Notes under the pieces: model-generated
Seen by the model: the letters and a program-made list of their open reading frames with translations, nothing else
Told to the model about the DNA's origin: nothing
Database searches by the model: none
Assembly (NCBI GenBank): GCA_900542615.1
Contig: UQOG01000027.1
Location: 1-16,570 of the forward strand
Reading direction: 5' to 3'
Source of the DNA: an uncultured Eubacteriales bacterium
Lineage (GTDB): Bacteria > Bacillota > Clostridia > Christensenellales > CAG-138
Length of the DNA: 16,570 nt
In this document: positions 7,205 through 15,378 of the stretch, one piece after another
Position numbering within the stretch: position 1 is the first letter of the stretch
Layout: each line of letters begins with the position of its first letter
Program-made: the position numbers and the translations under genes

Positions 7205-8569
7205 ATGAACGGGCGCAAGACCGCCCTGGTATGCGGCATGGCGAAAAGCGGCGTGGCCAGTGCGCGGCTGCTATGGGAACAGGGCTACCAGGTCACCATC
7301 AACGACATGAAAAAGGAAATCCCGGGTCTAAAGGAACAGCTGGCGGGCATAGAGTATACAGACGCCCTGGGCCAAGACCCTATGGAGCTGGTAGCGGGGC
7401 AGGACCTGGTGGTCCTAAGCCCGGTAATCCCCATTTTCGCCCCCTTTGCCAAGAAGGCCAAGGCCCTGGGGGCGGAGGTGATCGGCGAGATCGAGCTGGG
7501 CTACCGGTATTGCGACCCGAAGGCCCGGTTTGTCTGCGTGAGCGGCACCAATGGGAAAACCACCACCACCGCCCTGACCGGCGCCCTGTTCCAGGGGGCG
7601 GGGAAGCGCGCCTTTGTGCTGGGCAACATCGGGGTGCCCATCACCCAGGAGGCCAGGAACACCCGGCCGGGGGACTATGTGGTGGCGGAGGTGGCGGCCT
7701 TGCAGCTGGAGAGCATAAAGCGGTTCCGGCCCAACGCCATGGGGATGCTGAACATCAGCGAGGATCATCTCAACCGGTTTGAGAACCGGATGGAAAACTA
7801 TGTGGCGGCCAAGTGCCGGGCCTTTGAAAACCAGCGGCCGGAGGACTTCGCCGTGCTCAATTACGACGACCCGGTGGTGCGGGATATGGCCCGGCTCACC
7901 AAGGCCCGGGTGGTATACTTTTCCCAGGCCCAGGCGTTGCAGGAAGGCATGTGCCTGCAGGGCGGCCGTATGACCTTCCGGCTGGACGGCCGGGAGCTCC
8001 CCCTGATCCGGCCCGAGGAATTGCAGATCCCCGGGGCCCACAATTTGGAAAACGCCATGTGCGCCGCCACCTTGGCCCTTTGCATGGGCCTGGAGCCGGC
8101 GGCGGTTTGTAGGGGCCTAAAAGCCTTCCCCGGGGTGGAGCACCGGATCGAATTCGTCCGGGAGGTGGGGGGCGTGCGGTACGTCAACGACTCCAAGGGC
8201 ACCAACCCGGATTCCACCATCAAGGCGGTATTGGCCATGGACCGGCCTACGGTTTTGCTGCTGGGGGTGGGCAACTACGACAAGCATAGCGATTTTCGGC
8301 CCTTGTTCGAAGCCTTTGGGGGCCGGGTGAAGGCGGTGCTGGCCTCCGGCTGCAACATTCCGGCCATCCAAAAGGCGGCGGCGGAAACCGGCTTCACCCC
8401 CTTTTATACCTATGACGGCCCGGATTTTGAAGGCATGATCCGCCGGGCCGGGGAATTGGCGGCCCCCGGGGATACGGTGCTGCTATCCCCGGCGGCGGCC
8501 AGCTGGGGCCAGTTTGACAACTATGAGCAGCGGGGCGAACTGTTTAAGGCCATCGTCAACCGGCTGTAA
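7205..8569 (+). CDS. murD: UDP-MurNAc-L-alanine:D-glutamate ligase MurD
   Basis: MurD is the cytoplasmic ATP-dependent ligase that adds D-glutamate to UDP-MurNAc-L-Ala. The 454 residues match family length. Supporting motifs are an N-terminal nucleotide-binding fold (CGMAKSGVASA, 10-20), the ATP loop SGTNGKTTT (113-121), GNIG (140-143), SEDHLNRF (185-192), the probable carbamylated Lys203, HRIEFV (313-318), NDSKGTNPDST (328-338) and LLSPAAAS (426-433). Two family motifs deviate: the usual SSFQLE reads AALQLE (164-169), and SPGIP-type reads SPVIP (72-76). AGGAGG lies 7 nt before the ATG; another ATG at 7198 is in the wrong frame. The gene directly follows the structured gap, so it may be regulated separately from mraY. 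Confidence 0.94.
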   Translation: MNGRKTALVCGMAKSGVASARLLWEQGYQVTINDMKKEIPGLKEQLAGIEYTDALGQDPMELVAGQDLVVLSPVIPIFAPFAKKAKALGAEVIGEIELGYRYCDPKARFVCVSGTNGKTTTTALTGALFQGAGKRAFVLGNIGVPITQEARNTRPGDYVVAEVAALQLESIKRFRPNAMGMLNISEDHLNRFENRMENYVAAKCRAFENQRPEDFAVLNYDDPVVRDMARLTKARVVYFSQAQALQEGMCLQGGRMTFRLDGRELPLIRPEELQIPGAHNLENAMCAATLALCMGLEPAAVCRGLKAFPGVEHRIEFVREVGGVRYVNDSKGTNPDSTIKAVLAMDRPTVLLLGVGNYDKHSDFRPLFEAFGGRVKAVLASGCNIPAIQKAAAETGFTPFYTYDGPDFEGMIRRAGELAAPGDTVLLSPAAASWGQFDNYEQRGELFKAIVNRL

Positions 8570-8593
8570 TCCTTTGGAAAGGAGGCGGGAACC

Positions 8594-9715
8594 ATGGAGA
8601 TACGGCGTAGGCCCCAGACGGGGAAAATGGACCATTGGCTGTATATCGCCGTGCTGGGCATATCCGCCTTTGGCCTGGTGATGATGTTTTCCGCCAGCTA
8701 TTATTCCGCCCAATACAGCGCCTCCACCAACCACGATGGGTTCTTTTACCTGCGCAACCAGGTGCAGTACCTGTTGGTCGGCATCGTGGGCATGTATGTC
8801 ATGTCCCGCATCCAATACCGGTATCTGGAAAAGCTGAAGGTGATCGCCCTGGTGGTGACCATCCTGCTGATGATCGCGGTGGTGTTCTGGGGCCAGGAGC
8901 TCAACGGGGCCAAGCGCTGGCTGAAGATCGGCTCGTTGCCCTCTTTTCAGCCCTCGGAGCTGGCCAAATTCGTGTTGATCCTGTATATGGCCTCCTTCAT
9001 GGCGTCCCATGGGCATATGATGCAGGATTTCGTCCGGGGCATGGTGCCCATGCTGATCATCATGGGCGCATTGGCGGCCCTGCTGCTGATGCAGCGGAAC
9101 ATGTCCATGGCCATGATCGTGCTGCTGATCGGGGCGGTGATGCTGTTTATCGGCGGGGCCTCCATGAAGCACCTGTTCGGCCTGGGGATGCTGATGATTC
9201 CGCTGTTTTTGGTCCTGGCCAAGGTGCAGCCCTACCGCTGGGCCCGGCTGACCATTTTTACCGACCCCTGGAAGGACCCCCTGGGCAGCGGCTATCAGCT
9301 GATCCAGTCCCTATACGCCCTGGGGAACGGGGGCCTGTTCGGCAAGGGATTGAACTTTTCCACCCAGAAGCTCCGCTTCCTCACCTACGGGGAAAGCGAC
9401 TTTATCTTCTCCATCATCGGGGAGGAGCTGGGGTTCGTGGGATGCGTGCTGCTGATGGGGGCATACTTTTTCGTGATATGGCGGGGGGTGCGCATCGCCG
9501 CCCGGTGCAAGGACCGGTTCGGCAGCCTGCTGGCCGGGGGCATCACCCTGGTGCTGGCCCTGCAGGTGGCGGTCAACATCGGGGTGGCCACCAGCTCCGT
9601 ACCGCCCACCGGCCAGACCCTGCCCTTTATCAGCGCCGGCGGCACCTCCCTGGTCATCTTTATGATGGCGGTGGGGATCCTGCTGAACATCTCCAGGGAC
9701 ATCCAATTGGACTAA
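8594..9715 (+). CDS. ftsW: SEDS-family peptidoglycan glycosyltransferase FtsW/SpoVE
   Basis: SEDS proteins polymerise lipid II into glycan strands together with a class B PBP. The 373 residues have about ten hydrophobic segments and family motifs FQPSELAK (118-125), NGGLFGKGL (245-253), SDFIFSIIGEELG (268-280) with the probable catalytic Asp269, and TLPFISAGGTSL (342-353). The loop before the Asp reads LTYGESD instead of the common LPEPQxD. AAAGGAGG (8578-8585) lies 8 nt before the ATG. The place after murD is that of spoVE in Bacillus and Clostridia. The division (FtsW) and cortex (SpoVE) roles cannot be separated from sequence. Confidence 0.93.
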   Translation: MEIRRRPQTGKMDHWLYIAVLGISAFGLVMMFSASYYSAQYSASTNHDGFFYLRNQVQYLLVGIVGMYVMSRIQYRYLEKLKVIALVVTILLMIAVVFWGQELNGAKRWLKIGSLPSFQPSELAKFVLILYMASFMASHGHMMQDFVRGMVPMLIIMGALAALLLMQRNMSMAMIVLLIGAVMLFIGGASMKHLFGLGMLMIPLFLVLAKVQPYRWARLTIFTDPWKDPLGSGYQLIQSLYALGNGGLFGKGLNFSTQKLRFLTYGESDFIFSIIGEELGFVGCVLLMGAYFFVIWRGVRIAARCKDRFGSLLAGGITLVLALQVAVNIGVATSSVPPTGQTLPFISAGGTSLVIFMMAVGILLNISRDIQLD

Positions 9716-9807
9716 GATGGGCAATTGGGCTGCACAAACTGCATTCTCCTGCATAAGATGGAATGTGCCGCATTGGGAAGGCATGGGCGGCGGGAGAGGA
9801 GCGTTGG

Positions 9808-11073
9808 ATGGCAGCATTCATGGTGGAGGGTGGATATCCGTTGTACGGCAGCCAGCGGGTATCCGGCGCGAAAAACGCGGCGCTGCCCATATTGGCGGCA
9901 GCCTTGATCTGCCCGGGCCAGGTGCGGCTGTATGACTGCCCCCGGCTCCGGGACGTGGAAAATATGCTGGCCATCCTGCGGGAGCTGGGGGCGGACTACC
10001 GCTGGGAAGCGGACGGCGCCCTATGGCTGGATATGGCGGCTACCTCCGCCTATACCATGCCCCAGCGCATCTCCAAGGAGTTGCGCTCGTCCATTTTCAT
10101 GCTGGGGCCCCTGCTGGCCCGCTTTGGCCGGGCGGTATGCACCTATCCCGGCGGCTGCGAAATCGGCAACCGGCCCATCGACCTGCACCTGAGCGGCTTG
10201 AACGCCCTGGGGGTAAGCATCCGGGAGCAGGGCGGGTTGATCCTGTGCGACGGAAGCCGTATGCAGGGGGCGGAGATCCATTTGGATTATCCCAGCGTAG
10301 GCGCCACGGAAAACATCATGATGGCGGCGGTGGCGGCCCGGGGGGAAACCTATATCCGCAACGCGGCCCGGGAGCCGGAGACCGAGGACCTGCAAAGCTT
10401 TCTCAACGCCCTGGGCTGCGATGTAAGCGGCGCGGGCACCTCCAACATCCGGATCCGGGGGGGTACAACGGCGAAAAGCACGGCGGAGCATACCATCATG
10501 CCCGACCGGATCGTGGCGGGCACCCTGCTTTGCGGGGCGGCCATCACCGGGGGCGAGGTGGAATTGCACAACGTGCGGCCCCAGCATATGGGCAGTATGC
10601 TCAGCAAGCTGCGGGAGGCGGGCTGCAAGATCGATTGCCAAGAGGCGGCCATCCGATTGCGGGGGCCGGAACGGCTGCAGGAGATCAAGCTGATCGAGAC
10701 CCTGCCCTATCCGGGCTTTCCCACGGATATGCAGGCCCAGTTTTTCGCCCTGGCCACGGTGGCCCAGGGGGCGTGTATGATCGTGGAAAACGTGTTTGAG
10801 AACCGGTTCAAGCATGGGCCGGAGCTGATGCGCATGGGGGCGGTGTATACGCAAAAGGACCGCACCGCGGTGATCCGGGGGGTAGAAGGCTTGACCGGGG
10901 CCCAGGTAACAGCCCGGGACCTTAGGGGCGGGGCGGCGCTGGCCCTGGCGGGGCTCAAAGCCCGGGGGATCACCACCATATACGGGGTGGAGCTGATCGA
11001 CCGGGGCTACGAGGCCCTGGACGGGCAGCTGCGGGCCCTGGGGGCCCATATTACAAGAGAGGAGAACCTGTAA
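9808..11073 (+). CDS. murA: UDP-N-acetylglucosamine 1-carboxyvinyltransferase MurA
   Basis: MurA transfers enolpyruvate from phosphoenolpyruvate to UDP-GlcNAc, the first committed step of peptidoglycan synthesis and the target of fosfomycin. From the ATG at 9808 the protein has 421 residues, like the family. Visible motifs are SGAKNAALP (19-27, with Lys22 and Asn23), YPGGCEIGNRPIDLHL (113-128) with catalytic Cys117 intact, GATEN (165-169), GFPTDMQAQ (303-311, with Asp307) and DLRGGAAL (371-378). GAGAGGAG (9794-9801) lies 6 nt before this ATG. The longer frame from 9763 adds 15 residues without family support. Cys rather than Asp at the active site predicts fosfomycin sensitivity. It occupies the place where murG and murB lie in Bacillus. 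Confidence 0.95.
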   Translation: MAAFMVEGGYPLYGSQRVSGAKNAALPILAAALICPGQVRLYDCPRLRDVENMLAILRELGADYRWEADGALWLDMAATSAYTMPQRISKELRSSIFMLGPLLARFGRAVCTYPGGCEIGNRPIDLHLSGLNALGVSIREQGGLILCDGSRMQGAEIHLDYPSVGATENIMMAAVAARGETYIRNAAREPETEDLQSFLNALGCDVSGAGTSNIRIRGGTTAKSTAEHTIMPDRIVAGTLLCGAAITGGEVELHNVRPQHMGSMLSKLREAGCKIDCQEAAIRLRGPERLQEIKLIETLPYPGFPTDMQAQFFALATVAQGACMIVENVFENRFKHGPELMRMGAVYTQKDRTAVIRGVEGLTGAQVTARDLRGGAALALAGLKARGITTIYGVELIDRGYEALDGQLRALGAHITREENL

Positions 11074-11077
11074 GGCC

Positions 11078-12502
11078 ATGGATTGGAGAACGGTATGGCG
11101 CAAAGGGAAGGCGCGGCCGAAGCCGGCGGCGCAGGACCCTCTGCGCCCCTCCATCGACCTGGCCCAGATCAAGGCCCGCTACAGCGCCCCCGACCACGGC
11201 CCGGACGGACAAGCCGAGGCGGAGGCGGCATATCCCCCCATTGAATTTGTGGACGCGCCCCCCTCGGCCCCGGCAGGGGAAGCGACGGGGGAAGCCCCCG
11301 ACCCCATTGCCGGGGAAGGCGGGGCGGCGGCCCCGGAAGCAGCCCTGCCCGGGGCGGAAGGGGCGGCACAAGAAGGCGGCTGGGAGGATTGCTTGGACGA
11401 GCCCCAGGAAGAATCCCAGGAGGAACCCCAAGAGATCCCGGCGCGATTCCCCCCGGAGGAGGAAGCCCCGGCGCCAAGGCGGCGCAAATGGCGGCGGAAA
11501 ACGATCCGGGGAAAGGGGAAAAGGAAAAAGGGAACCGCCGGCCCCAAGGGGAAACGGGAAGCGGAAAAGGAACTGGAGCTGGTGGACCTATCCAAGGCCC
11601 GGCCCCGGCCCCGGAAGAAGCTGCGGGTTTCCCGGCGGGTAATCGAAAAGGGGGTCATGTTTTGCGGCCTGGTGCTGATGGGCTGCATTTTGGCCACCCT
11701 GTACTATTGGCTGCTGATCCAGCGGATCGAGGTGGAGGGCAATACCACCATCCCCCGGGCGGACGTGCTGAGCCAGGCGGGGATCAACGTGGGGGAACAC
11801 ATCCTGCTGGTGAATACCGGGGAAGCCCGGGCGCGGCTCCTGGAGAACCCCCTGATTCAGGACGCCACCATCCAGCGGGTGTATCCGGACAAGCTGCGGA
11901 TCATCATCCAGGAGCGGGAGCCCATCGCGGCCATCGTGGGGGGCGGCAGCTACGCCATCATCGACGCAGAGGGGTATGTGATTTCCATCGAAAAGAGCCC
12001 GGGTGACCTGCTGGAGGTATACGGCATGGGCTCCACCGGGTTCCAGATAAACCAGCGGCTGGGGGAATCCGGGGATTTTTACAGCAACATCCTGCTTTCC
12101 GTCATAGAGGCGTTGAGCCAGGCGGGCATCGCAGAGGATATGCAAAGCCTAGATATGACCCAGCCCTTAAGCGTGAACCTGGAGTCCAAGGATGGGTACA
12201 CCATCCATCTGGGGCAAACGGAGGATCTGTTGGATAAATTGGCCAATTTGCCTGCCATTATCCAGCGGCTGGAGGAGATGGGCCTGCAAGGGGGCACCAT
12301 CGACCTGGCGGTGCAGGGCGACCCGGTATATAGCCCGCCGGCCACGCCCGCCCCGGAAACCAGCGAGGCGCCCCAGCAGGACGGCGGGGAGGGGGAGGAA
12401 ACGCCCCAGCAGACCCCGGCGCCCCAGCAGACCCCGGCGGGTACGTCGGGAACCCCGGCCCAGCCCCCGGCCACCTCGGGGGGGAACAACTTTGACGGAT
12501 AG
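11078..12502 (+). CDS. divIB: Cell division protein DivIB/FtsQ, with long charged N-terminal region
   Basis: DivIB/FtsQ is a bitopic divisome protein that holds FtsL and DivIC. This 474-residue protein has an unusually long cytoplasmic part: an acidic, low-complexity stretch (about 41-130), then a strongly basic one (133-161) and another basic patch before the membrane. One hydrophobic segment lies at about 193-213. It is followed by a POTRA-like domain starting IQRIEVEGNTTIPRADVL (214-231) and including IIIQEREPIA (275-284), and by the DivIB beta domain. The tail (about 418-474) is rich in Pro, Gln and Thr. It starts 4 nt after the murA stop; GAGAGGAG (11057-11064) is 13 nt away, a rather long spacing. 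Identity rests on topology, the POTRA motif and position. Confidence 0.9.
   Translation: MDWRTVWRKGKARPKPAAQDPLRPSIDLAQIKARYSAPDHGPDGQAEAEAAYPPIEFVDAPPSAPAGEATGEAPDPIAGEGGAAAPEAALPGAEGAAQEGGWEDCLDEPQEESQEEPQEIPARFPPEEEAPAPRRRKWRRKTIRGKGKRKKGTAGPKGKREAEKELELVDLSKARPRPRKKLRVSRRVIEKGVMFCGLVLMGCILATLYYWLLIQRIEVEGNTTIPRADVLSQAGINVGEHILLVNTGEARARLLENPLIQDATIQRVYPDKLRIIIQEREPIAAIVGGGSYAIIDAEGYVISIEKSPGDLLEVYGMGSTGFQINQRLGESGDFYSNILLSVIEALSQAGIAEDMQSLDMTQPLSVNLESKDGYTIHLGQTEDLLDKLANLPAIIQRLEEMGLQGGTIDLAVQGDPVYSPPATPAPETSEAPQQDGGEGEETPQQTPAPQQTPAGTSGTPAQPPATSGGNNFDG
12404..12439 (+). repeat. Tandem 18-bp duplication in the divIB tail
   Basis: The 18-mer CCCCAGCAGACCCCGGCG occurs twice without a gap (12404-12421 and 12422-12439). 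A partial copy of its start, GCCCCAGCAG, is at 12370-12379. In frame it encodes repeated PQQTPA units in the extracytoplasmic tail of DivIB. It looks like an in-frame slippage duplication and its length may vary between strains. Confidence 0.85.
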
Positions 12503-12555
12503 GCTGGAAAAGCAGGAAGCTTTCGCATAAATTCGTGAAATAGGCGGACGTGATA

Positions 12556-12584
12556 TTGCGTAAAATAAGGCGGTATGGTATGCT
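12556..12584 (+). promoter_or_regulatory. Probable internal promoter for ftsA-ftsZ
   Basis: TTGCGT (12556-12561) is followed by a 17-nt spacer and TATGCT (12579-12584), with TGG directly before the -10. This repeats the architecture of the mraZ promoter (TTGCGA, 17 nt, TGC-TATAAT). It lies in the 176-nt gap between divIB and ftsA, a customary place for an ftsAZ promoter. A near-repeat, AAATA(A)GGCGG, occurs at 12538-12547 and 12563-12573, flanking the -35. Confidence 0.6.
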
Positions 12585-12678
12585 AAATCTACGTATGGGA
12601 TTCTGCTTTGGGTAGGATTTCCAGCGGAGAAATTGGATTTTTATGCAGGGGCCGGCGCTGGGCCGGCTTGGAGGCGAT

Positions 12679-13875
12679 ATGGGGCAAAACACCGCCATTT
12701 TAGATATCGGCAGCTCGAAGATCATCTGCCTGCTATGCTGTTCGGACGGCCGGGACGGGTTCCTGGTGCGGGGGGTGGGCATACGGGAATATGATGGCTA
12801 TCGGGATGGGCGGTTTTTGGATGTCCAGCAGTTCTCCGGCGCCCTGGTAGAAGCCCTGACCATGGCGGAGGAAGAGGCCAAGATCCGGGTCCGCAATTTG
12901 AATATCGGCGTACCCGCCCCCTTTTTGAAGCTCATCGTCCACGACGGACGGGTGGAGCTGGGAGGCCGGGGCAAAAAGATCACCATGGATACGGTGGATC
13001 AGCTGATCGACGCCTCCCTGGCGTTTGCGCAGCCCGAAGGGTATGCCCTCATGCACTCCACCCCCATCGAATTCGATACCGGGGCCGGGCCCAGGCCCGA
13101 GGTGCCCGTGGGACAAGCAGCCCCCTTCCTATCCGGCCCCGTGAGCCACGTCTATGTCCAGGAAGAGCTAAAGTCCTTGATTTCCGCCGCCTTGGACAAG
13201 GTGGGGCTGGATGCGGATATGTACATCGGCGCGCCCCTTTCCAGCGGCTTGTTTGTGATTCCCCCGGCGGAGCGGGCGGATTGCGCGGTGCTCATCGACG
13301 TGGGGGCCCGGCATACGGACCTAAGCCTGCTGCGGGGCAACGCCCTGGTGGCCTGCGAATCCATCCCCGTGGGGGGCGGCCACTTCACCGGGGATCTGGC
13401 CTATGCCTTCGGCATTTCCCGGTCGGCAGCGGAAAGCATCAAGCGCCGGTATGTGTTTTCCCTGGATTATCAGGATTCCATCGACACGGTGCGCATCCCC
13501 TCCGGCGGCACGCTGCGGGTGGAGCACGCGGCCATCCAATACATTCTGGAGGCCCGGGCCAAGGAGCTGGTGGAGCTGATCCGGGGCAGGCTGGGGGAGA
13601 TGGGGGTGCAGCTGACCAAGCGCTTGCCCGTCTACCTCACCGGCGGCGGCGTTACCCTGATGCGGGGCAGCTGCGAGTTCATGGAAAAGGAGCTGGGCAT
13701 CCCCATCAAGGTGCGTATGCCTTGGATGCCCCGCTTGAGCTCCCCCAACTATGCCAGCGCCTTTTCCGTAATGGATTTTGTGCTCCACGCGGGGGAAGGG
13801 GAGGGCCGGCTGGAAGGCATGGATTTTCAAAATGGGATTTTCAAAAAATTAAGAGGCTTTTTTTCAAATAGATGA
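12679..13875 (+). CDS. ftsA: Cell division protein FtsA
   Basis: FtsA is an actin-like protein that anchors FtsZ filaments to the membrane. From ATG 12679 it has 398 residues. Visible features are phosphate-1 motif AILDIGSSK (6-14), an SHS2 (1C) domain at about 75-165, phosphate-2 region IDVGARHTDLSLL (206-218), VGGGHFTGDLA (231-241), and adenosine motif YLTGGGVTLMRG (319-330). The C-terminal helix GIFKKLRGFFSNR (386-398) is amphipathic and is the likely membrane tether. The phosphate-2 motif departs from the usual DIGGGTTD. GGAGG (12670-12674) is 4 nt before this ATG. An ATG at 12643 would add 12 residues and has only a distant GGAG. It lies directly before ftsZ. Confidence 0.9.
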   Translation: MGQNTAILDIGSSKIICLLCCSDGRDGFLVRGVGIREYDGYRDGRFLDVQQFSGALVEALTMAEEEAKIRVRNLNIGVPAPFLKLIVHDGRVELGGRGKKITMDTVDQLIDASLAFAQPEGYALMHSTPIEFDTGAGPRPEVPVGQAAPFLSGPVSHVYVQEELKSLISAALDKVGLDADMYIGAPLSSGLFVIPPAERADCAVLIDVGARHTDLSLLRGNALVACESIPVGGGHFTGDLAYAFGISRSAAESIKRRYVFSLDYQDSIDTVRIPSGGTLRVEHAAIQYILEARAKELVELIRGRLGEMGVQLTKRLPVYLTGGGVTLMRGSCEFMEKELGIPIKVRMPWMPRLSSPNYASAFSVMDFVLHAGEGEGRLEGMDFQNGIFKKLRGFFSNR

Positions 13876-13881
13876 TATAAT
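13873..13881 (+). promoter_or_regulatory. Possible ftsZ promoter (extended -10)
   Basis: TGATATAAT is a perfect -10 hexamer (13876-13881) preceded by TGA, which is also the ftsA stop codon. No -35 is recognisable at 16-18 nt, so it would depend on the extended -10. It lies 43 nt before the ftsZ start codon and could give ftsZ extra transcription above ftsA. Confidence 0.45.
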
Positions 13882-13924
13882 AAGCTAGAGAATGGCTATG
13901 TACCACGATATTAGGAGGAAGAAT

Positions 13925-15172
<1,248 letters not shown>

Positions 15173-15196
15173 GCCAACGGAAATTTTCCAGGGATC

Positions 15197-15222
15197 GCCG
15201 TCCGGCAAGATCCGCGGACGGC
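15197..15222 (+). other. Hairpin downstream of ftsZ
   Basis: A perfect 8-bp stem pairs 15197-15204 with 15215-15222 around a 10-nt loop. No T tract follows, so it is not a terminator by itself. It may protect the 3' end of the ftsZ message. The inference is weak. Confidence 0.4.
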
Positions 15223-15243
15223 CAGAAACGAAATGGTTGAAAA

Positions 15244-15291
15244 GGCCGTATCTGCTCCGGAACGCGTTGAAGGAGGATATGGCCCTTTTTT
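15244..15291 (+). terminator. Intrinsic terminator after ftsZ
   Basis: A 9-bp stem pairs 15244-15252 (GGCCGTATC) with 15276-15284 (GATATGGCC, one G-T pair). A further inner stem, CTCC/GGAG (15255-15258 with 15272-15275), extends it beyond a 2-nt bulge. After one C come six T (15286-15291). Upstream A residues (15240-15243) could pair with the T tract, so the - strand may use it too. It probably ends the dcw transcript or attenuates read-through into asnA. Confidence 0.75.
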
Positions 15292-15378
15292 AAGGCCCGG
15301 CGCCCGGTTGGCGGGGCTTTGTAAGGCCGGGGGCCCGGCCAAGGCAGCGAAAACGATTTTATGGAGAGGAGTGTTTCC
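15292..15378 (+). other. GC-rich leader of asnA
   Basis: Between the terminator and asnA lies a GC-rich stretch with a near-perfect palindrome at 15325-15340 (GGCCGGG/CCCGGCC). GGCCCGGC at 15294-15301 could compete for part of it. I see no convincing -35/-10 pair here and no T-box motif, so the asnA promoter is unresolved. GGAGAGGAG (15363-15371) is the asnA ribosome binding site. Confidence 0.4.

Noticed and set aside
9716..9807. Possible murG remnant or regulatory hairpin between ftsW and murA
   Set aside because: Only 92 nt are present, without MurG motifs in any frame. The best stem is 6 bp including a G-T pair with a large loop.
10021..11172. 383-residue open frame on the - strand opposite murA
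   Set aside because: It is antisense to murA, whose catalytic motifs are all present. No independent evidence supports a gene.
12643..12678. 12-residue N-terminal extension of FtsA from ATG 12643
   Set aside because: The only nearby GGAG is 13 nt away, while ATG 12679 has GGAGG at 4 nt and places the start just before the conserved phosphate-1 motif. The shorter form is preferred but not proven.
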